Assembly: GCA_946887065.1 (NCBI GenBank)
Contig: CAMPKL010000256.1
Span: 1-6,004 of the forward strand
Reading direction: 5' to 3'
Source of the DNA: an uncultured Bryobacterales bacterium
GTDB taxonomy: Bacteria; Acidobacteriota; Terriglobia; Bryobacterales; UBA6623
DNA length: 6,004 bases
Shown here: positions 1-5,202 of the stretch, in pieces
Position numbering within the stretch: position 1 is the stretch's first letter
Layout: each line of letters opens with the position of its first letter
The notes under the pieces: model-generated
What the model was told of the DNA's origin: nothing
What the model saw: the letters and a program-made list of their open reading frames with translations, nothing else
Database searches by the model: none
Position numbers and translations under genes: made by a program

Positions 1-411
1 CAGGACAAACGCGGCGATGCCGTTGTCGCTGAGCCACTTGGCGACCTCATAACCCTCGTGCTCAATCGCGAGGCGGACGAGTCCGCCGCCGGGAATCACG
101 AGGATCGCGGCGCCGGTGGCCTTGGACTTTTCAGGAAGGTAGACAGCCAGAGTGGGCACGCTGACGTCGGCGATTTGATAGAAGGGGCGGCGGCGCTCGA
201 CGAGCATGTACTCGGGGCCGCGATCGCCGGTCTCGTCCGGCGCCGCGCCGGGCCAGATATTGAAAGTGTCGCTGGGAGCAAAGGGCGGCGGGGGAACAGG
301 AGTCTTGGGTTCCGGGCGCTCTTGGGAGAAAGCGGCGCCGGCGGCGAGGGCGACAAACCAGATGAACAGCATCGAACGGCGGGCGGCCGTGCGGCATCGT
401 GAGATAGTCAT
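1..411 (-). CDS. Exported alpha/beta-hydrolase, carbohydrate-esterase-like (N-terminal part, cut by window edge)
   Basis: This open frame of 137 codons starts at ATG 411-409 and runs off the left edge without a stop. The N-terminus is a signal peptide: arginine-rich n-region (R5, R7, R11, R12), hydrophobic core at about residues 14-28 (MLFIWFVALAAGAAF), with cleavage probably near residues 28-30. A proline-rich linker follows (35-46). The mature part begins NIWPGAAPDE (51-60), like the 'LWPGGAPG' start of secreted acetyl-xylan-esterase/dienelactone-hydrolase-type enzymes. At 103-137, VIPGGG then AIEHEGYEVAKWL and NGIAAFVL is the typical core of that family; PGGG is the expected oxyanion-hole turn. 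The catalytic Ser, Asp and His would lie beyond the edge, so activity cannot be judged. The likely role is periplasmic or extracellular deacylation of carbohydrate; the substrate is unknown. The start is supported by an AGGAGG upstream and by the signal peptide. Family assignment is fairly sure; exact specificity is not. Confidence 0.85.
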   Translation of the reverse strand, partial: MTISRCRTAARRSMLFIWFVALAAGAAFSQERPEPKTPVPPPPFAPSDTFNIWPGAAPDETGDRGPEYMLVERRRPFYQIADVSVPTLAVYLPEKSKATGAAILVIPGGGLVRLAIEHEGYEVAKWLSDNGIAAFVL

Positions 412-424
412 TGTGGGAAAAGTT

Positions 425-430
425 CCTCCT
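425..430 (-). promoter_or_regulatory. Shine-Dalgarno AGGAGG for the alpha/beta-hydrolase
   Basis: Read on the minus strand this is a perfect AGGAGG, 13 nt before the ATG at 411. The spacing is longer than the usual 5-9 nt, but no other in-frame start lies closer; the next in-frame ATG (codon 14) would remove the n-region of the signal peptide. Confidence 0.6.
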
Positions 431-448
431 GGAATAGGCAGCCTCAAC

Positions 449-478
449 AGTCTACCTTTTGCCTCAGGCGAGTGTCAT
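449..478 (-). promoter_or_regulatory. Candidate sigma70-type promoter for the alpha/beta-hydrolase
   Basis: On the minus strand, ATGACA (478-473; 5 of 6 matches to TTGACA) is followed after 18 nt by TAGACT (454-449; 4 of 6 to TATAAT). Transcription would start near 442, giving a leader of about 30 nt that contains the AGGAGG. The geometry fits, and it implies the hydrolase can be transcribed separately from the baeRF gene upstream. This rests on motif matching only. Confidence 0.4.
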
Positions 479-516
479 GAAGCCACGGTTACCCCGAGGC
501 ATGCGCTGGTCGGCGC

Positions 517-1641
517 TCAATAGCGATAAATCGCCGCGACCCCGCTGTCGGTAGGCAGCTTCTCAGCGGGAACGGAAAACGCATCACCGCCTTGCAGCAG
601 CGTTTGGGCAACCAACTCGTTGAGCAAGTCCGGACCGTCGGATGTGAGTTCCACCTGTCCGCTGGTCTGATCCACGGCGCCGGGGCGCTCCTGGTCGGAG
701 GCGACAAAGGCGGTTTCGATACGGCCCTGGATGGAGGCGCGGAAAATCTCGGCTAGGTCTGCGGATCCTTTCTCTGAGCCTATCCGTTCTTTTAACCGTT
801 CTAGTTGGTCTTGTTCATCGTTTTCTACTAGGAACTCGACGATGGCGCGTCCGCGGCGATGCAACTCATCCACCGGTGTATGGTCGGGATTGCCGGCGAT
901 CCATGTCTCTTCTACCAGGCCGGGATAACTGTTGACTTGCCTGTAGATCGGCACATGTTCGTCCGCTGTGGCGAGGATAAGAGGGAGATCATGCCCTCGG
1001 AGATGGCGGCTGACGGCTGTCTGACACGCACGGGCGTATTGTAGGAATTGTGTCCCGGCGTTCTCGTCGACGCCCTGTCCATGAAAAACCGCAGCCCGGC
1101 CGCTCTTTGCGCGTGGCGCGCCTGTGTGGAATTGAAGCGCTGGTTGCGGTTCGTCGAGATCGAGTGCGTCGGCCAGAGAATCCGGCAGTCCCTCGACGTC
1201 AACTTCCTTCCAATCACCGTTTCTCGCCTCGTACAGCCGGCATAGGTTCCCACTGAGGGCGAGCACGTAGAACGGGCCGCTGCGCGACGTCATCGGGAGG
1301 AGCGGCTTGAGGTGATAGCGGTTTCCCAGAGCCACGACTTCCCGAGGCTCGTAAGGGAGATCAATGAGCTGACAATCCTGCTCACTACAGAAGACGGCCA
1401 GGCCTGGAGTGCGGTGTTGCCAGTAATCGTAATTGTCGATTAGAGCGTCGCATCGCTCAGACATTCTCTCAGCGACGGCGTCGGAACCATTCACTAAACT
1501 TCGGGCTTTGTTGAGTAGGTTCTGGAATCGAATGGACGACTGCCGGGTCTGCGGTCCAGCCAGTTCGGTGGGCAGCAAAATCGAAACTGCCGGACCGCCC
1601 AGCGGCCTCGCCAGGGCTTTAAGATCATTTGTGGTCAGCAT
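517..1641 (-). CDS. Bacterial archaeo-eukaryotic release factor-like protein (baeRF, family 3 type)
   Basis: This is a 374-aa soluble protein with no signal peptide or membrane segment. The N-terminal segment [20 protein letters not shown] (18-37), followed by [13 protein letters not shown] (38-50), matches the conserved opening of baeRF family 3 proteins (typically '..VSIYLPTHRAGPE..QDPIRLKNLLREAE..'). Residues 77-130 ([20 protein letters not shown].. to FYVLALSG) form the strand-rich first domain; 135-165 carry the '[21 protein letters not shown]' segment. FHGQG (186-190) begins the second domain with [46 protein letters not shown] (219-245) is the RNase-H-like release-factor core. The C-terminus ends in GVAAIYRY, typical of the family. 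Homologues are relatives of eRF1/Pelota proposed to act on stalled ribosomes or in translation stress; direct function is largely untested. Stop is TGA at 519-517. Shine-Dalgarno is weak, so the start rests on family alignment. It is convergent with nothing and divergent from the DUF1080 gene. Confidence 0.85.
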   Translation of the reverse strand: MLTTNDLKALARPLGGPAVSILLPTELAGPQTRQSSIRFQNLLNKARSLVNGSDAVAERMSERCDALIDNYDYWQHRTPGLAVFCSEQDCQLIDLPYEPREVVALGNRYHLKPLLPMTSRSGPFYVLALSGNLCRLYEARNGDWKEVDVEGLPDSLADALDLDEPQPALQFHTGAPRAKSGRAAVFHGQGVDENAGTQFLQYARACQTAVSRHLRGHDLPLILATADEHVPIYRQVNSYPGLVEETWIAGNPDHTPVDELHRRGRAIVEFLVENDEQDQLERLKERIGSEKGSADLAEIFRASIQGRIETAFVASDQERPGAVDQTSGQVELTSDGPDLLNELVAQTLLQGGDAFSVPAEKLPTDSGVAAIYRY

Positions 1642-1731
1642 AAGAATTCACTTCGTGGACGGAGAGGGCGAGCGAATCGTTACTTGCAGCGATTCCCTCG
1701 GGCGACCAAACCTCTGATAAGATTCGCGTTA
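1642..1731. promoter_or_regulatory. Divergent intergenic promoter region with GAATC/GATTC inverted repeats
   Basis: This 90-bp gap separates the divergent baeRF and DUF1080 starts, so both promoters must lie here or inside the genes. It contains GAATCG (1674-1679) facing CGATTC (1690-1695) with a 10-bp spacer, and GCGAATC (1672-1678) facing GATTCGC (1721-1727). These are short dyads of the kind a dimeric regulator could bind, but chance occurrence is possible. No convincing -35/-10 pair was found for the baeRF direction. Confidence 0.35.
1715..1723 (+). promoter_or_regulatory. Extended -10 (TGATAAGAT) for the DUF1080 gene
   Basis: TG-N-TAAGAT matches an extended -10 with 4 of 6 core bases of TATAAT. 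Initiation about 7 nt downstream would fall at roughly 1730-1732, on or next to the ATG, giving a leaderless or near-leaderless message. That agrees with the absence of a Shine-Dalgarno before this gene. No good -35 was seen, which extended -10 promoters can tolerate. Confidence 0.35.
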
Positions 1732-2379
1732 ATGCGCGCATTGGTCCTACTCCTTCTCGGCAGTTGTCTTCTGGTCGGCCAAGAGCCGGGATTCACGCCG
1801 CTCTTCAATGGGAAGAATCTAGAAGGTTGGTTGCTCGTCCACACGAGCAATTCCGGCAGGGGATACGTGGTGGAGGACGGCCAAATCGTCTGCCCGCCGG
1901 ACGGCGGCGGCAATTTGCTGACGATCGGAGAGTACGCCGACTTCGTTTTGCGGTTCGAATTTTTGACGGAACCGGGCGGCAACAGCGGGGTGGGAATCCG
2001 TGCGCCGCTGGAAGGGGACATCGCTTACACGGGCATGGAAATCCAGATCTTAGACCATGTCCATTCCCGTTACGCCGGGCGATTGGAACCCTGGCAGCGG
2101 CATGGTTCCGTCTACAACGTTCATGCGGCGGATGCCGATGCGCTGAAACCGGCGGGGGAATGGAATGAGCAGGAGATCAGGGCGGAAGGCGATCGGATCA
2201 CGGTCACCCTGAACGGGCAAGTAATAACAAATGCGGATCTTAGCGAGGTAACAGACCGGGAAGTAGTCGCGAAGCATCCGGGCATAAAGCGAAAAAATGG
2301 ACGCATTGGATTTCTGGGGCACGGGTCACTGGTGAAGTTCCGCAACATTCGAATTCGAGAGCTTTGGACCTCCCGTTAG
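1732..2379 (+). CDS. Secreted DUF1080 / 3-keto-disaccharide hydrolase-domain protein
   Basis: This 215-aa protein is a signal peptide plus a single DUF1080 (3-keto-disaccharide hydrolase, concanavalin-like fold) domain. The signal is [17 protein letters not shown]. Diagnostic motifs follow in order: [15 protein letters not shown] (20-34), [19 protein letters not shown] (46-64), [10 protein letters not shown] (68-77), [11 protein letters not shown] (82-92), GMEIQILDH (101-109), [21 protein letters not shown] (125-145), [10 protein letters not shown] (156-165), and [22 protein letters not shown] (190-211). The family is known or predicted to cleave 3-keto-glycosides outside the cytoplasm, often after an oxidoreductase makes the keto sugar; no such oxidoreductase is in this window. 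ATG 1732 was preferred over an in-frame TTG at 1684 because it puts the hydrophobic core directly at the N-terminus, and neither start has a good Shine-Dalgarno. Cys12 in LLGSC is a weak lipobox; it sits early for a lipoprotein, so cleavage near Gln17 by signal peptidase I is more likely. Confidence 0.9.
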   Translation: MRALVLLLLGSCLLVGQEPGFTPLFNGKNLEGWLLVHTSNSGRGYVVEDGQIVCPPDGGGNLLTIGEYADFVLRFEFLTEPGGNSGVGIRAPLEGDIAYTGMEIQILDHVHSRYAGRLEPWQRHGSVYNVHAADADALKPAGEWNEQEIRAEGDRITVTLNGQVITNADLSEVTDREVVAKHPGIKRKNGRIGFLGHGSLVKFRNIRIRELWTSR

Positions 2380-2380
2380 G

Positions 2381-2413
2381 GTGCGATGTCGCACAACCTC
2401 CGCCGGCAGGCGG
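2381..2413 (+). terminator. Two tandem inverted repeats between the DUF1080 and regulator genes
   Basis: GTGCGATGTCGCAC (2381-2394) has 6-bp perfect arms round TG, and starts one base after the DUF1080 stop codon. CCGCCGGCAGGCGG (2400-2413) has 5-bp GC arms with a GGCA loop. As RNA the pair could terminate the DUF1080 message, but neither is followed by a T-run, so a classical intrinsic terminator is not supported. As DNA, the first repeat reaches the -35 zone and the second abuts the extended -10 of the next gene, so an operator is an alternative reading. Confidence 0.35.
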
Positions 2414-2422
2414 TGCTAGAAT
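2414..2422 (+). promoter_or_regulatory. Extended -10 (TGCTAGAAT) for the winged-helix/PD40 gene
   Basis: TG-N-TAGAAT matches 5 of 6 bases of TATAAT and has the TG extension. Initiation near 2429 would give a leader of about 46 nt before the GTG at 2476. The -35 position (about 2394-2399, CAACCT) is poor, so the promoter may depend on the extension or on an activator. Confidence 0.45.
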
Positions 2423-2475
2423 TGCGCTAGAGAGCGCAGAACTTCTGGCCAGGCTGAGGCGGGATCAACATTTCT

Positions 2476-4767
2476 GTGGAAGGCACTAGTACCGCGTCTG
2501 GAGCCAGGGCGCCCCTGGAATTCGATTCCGCCGTTCGAGCAGTTCGCCGCCCGCCCAACAAGGTTCGCTTCGGTCCGTATGAAGCTGACTTGTCGTCTGG
2601 GGAGTTGCGCAAGGGCGGCGCCAAACTCAAGATTCAGCCCCAACCGTTTAGCCTCCTGAGCTATCTGTTGCGTCGGCATGGCGAGGTTGTCAGCCGCCAA
2701 GAACTCCAACAGGCGTTGTGGCCGCACGATACGTACGTTGAATTCAACGCCTCGCTCAATGCGGCGATCAAGAAGCTGCGCCGGGTGATCCTGGACGATC
2801 CGCGCAACCCCCGGTATATCGAGACTCTTCCGCGGACCGGGTATAGATTTTCGTATCCGATCGAATGGATCGAAGTTCCGGCCCGGATCGAGGAGGGCCA
2901 TGCCGGGCGTCCTGTCGAAACGGATTCGCCGCAGAGCGCGCGACCTGCAAAACGCCTAGACACGAACGGCCAAACCGTTTTGAATCCGGCGTCCCCAAGA
3001 GCAGGCCGGCAAGCGGTGATCGCATGGCTGGCGGCTTGCGTACTTGGAGTCGCTTTACTGGCGACCGCCTATCAGTATCTGACGGCTGAGGCGCCACAGC
3101 GGCTCGTGCGGCGCTTTGGGTTTTCGCCTGGCGCAATCGTCGACGGCGCCGGAGGAGTGATTTCTCCTGATGGCCGGCATGTAGTCTACTCCGTCGAAAC
3201 GGACGGCCGCCGGCGATTAGTGCTGCGTTCGCTCGCCGAGGAGGAGGCCCGTGAGTTGCCGGGAACGGCGGGCGCAATAGGCGGATTTTGGGCGCCGGAC
3301 AGTCAGTCGATAGGGTTTGCCACTGATCGAGCCCTGATGGCGGTTTCCTTGGCTGGCATGGAGGCGGCGACTCTGTGCGAACTGCCGGGCGCCGATGTTC
3401 CCTTCGGGGGAGGTTCGTGGAGTCCCGATGGCCAGCGAATCGTGTTCTCGTCGGGAGCGCTGCTGTACGAAGTTGCCGCGAAAGGCGGTGATCCCAAGCT
3501 GTTATTCGAGCGGGGCGAGTCGGCGCGGACAAATTTCTCCGACCCCTACTTCTTGCCGACGGACAGCGGCCAGGCGCTCGTCTACACGGCGGCGGTTAGC
3601 CCCTTCGACCAGACCGTGGCAGTCCTGGATTTGAAAACAGAGGAACGGCGGATACTGGGTCCCGGATCCGCCCCTGTCTACTCGCCGGACGGTCACCTCT
3701 TGTACGGGCCAGCCAATCGCGATGACAGCGGGCTGCTGGCCTTACCGTTTTCGCTGGCGACGCTGGCCCCGACAGGCCCCCCGTTCGCGGTTAACGAAAG
3801 AGGGGTTATGCCGAGCGTATCTAGGGACGGCACGTTGGTTTATTTGGAGCGTCCCAATGCGCCGGTGCAGATGGTCTGGCGCAGCCGCCAGGGAGACCTG
3901 CTCGAAACGATCGGGCTTCCGCATCTTGGCCTGCGGCTGCCGGCTCTCTCTCGAACGAGCCGGCGCATCGCGGTCACGTCGCGGGAAGCCGGTAGTTCCG
4001 ACATATGGGTTGTGGGAACGGAAGACGGGAAGATGGTCCAACTGACGTCTGATCCGGGGATCGATGACGGCGCCGCATGGTCGCCGGATGGGACTTATGT
4101 CGCTTTTTCCAGGCAGGGGGGATTGGGCGAGGGTGGAGGCATCCTGACCAAGCCCGTAAGCGGGGATGCAGAGGCGGCCTTGGTCATTAGGGCCGCCGGG
4201 CGCATCGCGAACCCAGAGTGGTCCCTGGATGGACGCTACTTGGTCTATTCCGACTACAGCGGCGGACCGCGCAGCGATATTCGGTATCTGGAACTCGACA
4301 ATGGCGTTCCTTCGGAGCCGCAAACGTTTCTGGCTTCCAGTGCGAACGAATATTCCCCGAAATTGTTTCCCTCGGTCGGCCGCTACGTGTGTTACGTGTC
4401 CAACGAGACGGGGCGCGACGAGGTGTACGTTGCCCGGTTTCCGGAAGCGACGGACGTTCAAAAGGCGTCGATAAATGGCGGCAGGCGGGCAAGATGGCGG
4501 AGCGATGGAACAGAACTTTACTACGTCGAGGGAACCACTCTGGTGTCCGTGCCTGTATCGGTCACCGGGCAGGGGCTGAAATTAGGACGGCCCCAGCGGC
4601 TGTTTGAATCTCCTGATTTGAAGTCCGCTGGATACGCTCCCTCTGACGACGGAAGACGGTTCGTTACCGTGGCGCCTGCTGGAGCGTCGGCGGAGCGTGG
4701 AACCACAACCGCTACGCTGCGCCTAGTCGAGAACTGGTCTGAAGAGTTCCGCGGCCGGAGCCGGTAA
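2476..4767 (+). CDS. Membrane-tethered winged-helix regulator with C-terminal PD40 beta-propeller repeats (CadC/ToxR-like layout)
   Basis: This 763-aa protein has a three-part layout. Residues 30-127 are an OmpR/CadC-type winged helix (Trans_reg_C): FGPYEADLSSGELRKGG, PFSLLSYLLRRHGEVVSRQEL, ALWP.D.YVEFNASLNAAIKKLRRVILDD (recognition helix about 91-108) and IETLPRTGYRF (wing). A charged linker (128-178) leads to one membrane helix at about 180-199 (AVIAWLAACVLGVALLATAY). The rest, predicted periplasmic, holds repeated PD40 (WD40/TolB-like) strands: ISPDGRHVVYS (229), WAPDSQSIGFA (272), WSPDGQRIVFS (315), YSPDGHLLYG (402), VSRDGTLVYLE (448), WSPDGTYVAFS (535), WSLDGRYLVYS (582), WRSDGTELYYVE (674), APSDDGRRFVTV (721). 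The SNETGRDEVYVARFP segment and the LRLVENW end are typical of acidobacterial PD40 proteins, which may carry a kinase or a winged helix in front; here it is a winged helix, with no kinase. The likely role is a one-component transcription regulator sensing an extracytoplasmic cue; ligand and targets are unknown. GTG is the start: TGA at 2455 closes the frame upstream and the DNA-binding domain begins soon after. Shine-Dalgarno is weak (GAGG, 2457-2460 region). Confidence 0.88.
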   Translation: MEGTSTASGARAPLEFDSAVRAVRRPPNKVRFGPYEADLSSGELRKGGAKLKIQPQPFSLLSYLLRRHGEVVSRQELQQALWPHDTYVEFNASLNAAIKKLRRVILDDPRNPRYIETLPRTGYRFSYPIEWIEVPARIEEGHAGRPVETDSPQSARPAKRLDTNGQTVLNPASPRAGRQAVIAWLAACVLGVALLATAYQYLTAEAPQRLVRRFGFSPGAIVDGAGGVISPDGRHVVYSVETDGRRRLVLRSLAEEEARELPGTAGAIGGFWAPDSQSIGFATDRALMAVSLAGMEAATLCELPGADVPFGGGSWSPDGQRIVFSSGALLYEVAAKGGDPKLLFERGESARTNFSDPYFLPTDSGQALVYTAAVSPFDQTVAVLDLKTEERRILGPGSAPVYSPDGHLLYGPANRDDSGLLALPFSLATLAPTGPPFAVNERGVMPSVSRDGTLVYLERPNAPVQMVWRSRQGDLLETIGLPHLGLRLPALSRTSRRIAVTSREAGSSDIWVVGTEDGKMVQLTSDPGIDDGAAWSPDGTYVAFSRQGGLGEGGGILTKPVSGDAEAALVIRAAGRIANPEWSLDGRYLVYSDYSGGPRSDIRYLELDNGVPSEPQTFLASSANEYSPKLFPSVGRYVCYVSNETGRDEVYVARFPEATDVQKASINGGRRARWRSDGTELYYVEGTTLVSVPVSVTGQGLKLGRPQRLFESPDLKSAGYAPSDDGRRFVTVAPAGASAERGTTTATLRLVENWSEEFRGRSR

Positions 4768-4787
4768 CGGCTGGAACGCCTGATGTT

Positions 4788-4849
4788 TGAGGGCCTGCCT
4801 CGACGCCGAGATTTCGGCTTTCGCCTCGAATGGCAGGTGAGGCCCTTCA
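4788..4849 (+). terminator. Long imperfect stem-loop after the PD40 regulator gene
   Basis: Nested complementary arms are visible: GGGCCT (4791-4796) with AGGCCC (4840-4845), GCC (4797-4799) with GGC (4832-4834), TCGA (4800-4803) with TCGA (4826-4829), and a tip GCCGA-GATT-TCGGC (4805-4818). Small asymmetric bulges lie on the 3' side. It begins about 20 nt after the stop codon at 4767, a position expected of a terminator or an mRNA 3'-end protecting hairpin. No U-run follows (CTTCACGG), so Rho-independent termination in the strict sense is doubtful. Confidence 0.45.
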
Positions 4850-4991
4850 CGGATGTAAATTAGCCAAGGAAGTCTTTGACCTGGCTGTTCTGTTTGTCTC
4901 CTAAGTTTCTTATTTACAAAAGCTTGAACGGTCTTTAGCGGGACTGTTTTCCGTCAGCAATGGATCACTATCCGGCGTCTTCGCCTCACCC

Positions 4992-4997
4992 TATACT
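4992..4997 (+). promoter_or_regulatory. Candidate -10 element (TATACT) for the TonB-dependent receptor
   Basis: TATACT matches 5 of 6 bases of TATAAT and lies in otherwise GC-rich sequence. Initiation would fall near 5004, right at the base of the first leader hairpin (5005-5022). There is no good -35 at 16-18 bp (TATCCG region), so activator dependence or a different promoter upstream is possible. Confidence 0.35.
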
Positions 4998-5004
4998 CAC
5001 GCTG

Positions 5005-5202
5005 TGAAGGCGCGTGCCTTCAGCACATCCGAAGAATCGGACAACGAGGTTCGCCAGCCATGTGGAATGAGATCGGGGTTAGCAGCCCCGGATCAAGGGG
5101 CCGCAGGGTTGGTTAAAGGGGCGGGGTGGATTCTCAGCATGGGAAGGGTTCCCTGGGGCAGAGTTCACCCTCGTCAGAGGTTAGCGAGGTAGGAGATAAA
5201 GA
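5005..5202 (+). ncRNA. Hairpin-rich presumed 5' leader of the TonB-dependent receptor mRNA
   Basis: Successive stem-loops visible by eye are: TGAAGGC-GCGT-GCCTTCA (5005-5022, 7 bp); TCCGA-AGAA-TCGGA (5028-5041, 5 bp); GATCGGGG paired with CCCCG(g)ATC (5071-5094, 8 bp, one bulged G, 7-nt loop TTAGCAG); CCGC (5101-5104) with GCGG (5121-5124); GGGAA-GGG-TTCCC (5141-5153); and CCTCG (5169-5173) with CGAGG (5185-5189), the last ending just before the Shine-Dalgarno. Closing or opening that final stem could control ribosome access. Transcription of the region is inferred, not shown. It might be a cis-regulatory RNA, or simply a structured GC-rich leader. Confidence 0.4.
5191..5195 (+). promoter_or_regulatory. 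Shine-Dalgarno AGGAG that decides the GTG start of the receptor
   Basis: AGGAG lies 7 nt before GTG 5203-5205. This fixes the start at a GTG in front of a canonical signal peptide, although an ATG exists only inside the signal sequence (codon 18). Confidence 0.8.

Larger units (their letters stand above)
4768..5202. other. Non-coding stretch between the PD40 regulator and the TonB-dependent receptor
   Basis: These 435 bp hold no convincing protein gene. The first 80 bp contain a long imperfect stem-loop. About 4850-4990 is locally AT-richer than the flanks (for example 4900-4925) and is the expected promoter zone. From about 4992 to 5202 there is a -10-like TATACT and then at least four short hairpins, ending in a good Shine-Dalgarno. 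I read the second half as the 5' untranslated leader of the receptor mRNA. No match to a riboswitch class I can recall was evident. Confidence 0.6.

Noticed and set aside
58..402. 114-codon plus-strand open frame over the hydrolase
   Set aside because: The minus strand encodes a signal peptide and conserved hydrolase motifs across the same bases; this frame is low-complexity Gly/Ala/Arg.
1684..1731. TTG start giving a 16-residue N-terminal extension of the DUF1080 protein
   Set aside because: There is no suitably spaced Shine-Dalgarno, and ATG 1732 places a normal signal peptide at the N-terminus. The extension would give a longer charged n-region and better lipoprotein spacing for the Cys, so it is not fully excluded.
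2768..3532. 254-codon minus-strand open frame opposite the winged-helix/TM region
   Set aside because: Long antisense frames are expected in GC-rich coding DNA; the sense frame has clear domains and this one has none.
3742..4461. 239-codon open frame on the minus strand inside the PD40 gene
   Set aside because: It is antisense to a well-supported coding frame, rich in Arg and Pro as GC-rich shadow frames are, and shows no recognisable motif or ribosome binding site.
4876..4907. TTGACC with TAAGTT downstream as a receptor promoter
   Set aside because: The -35-like box is good, but the spacing to TAAGTT is 20 bp and the -10 match is poor. It remains a weak alternative to TATACT at 4992.
5095..5135. 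T-box or cobalamin riboswitch, suggested by the GGGTGG-like and GCCGC-like strings
   Set aside because: The T-box signature after GGGTGG (ACCGCG) is missing, and no B12-box (GCCACTG-type) is present.
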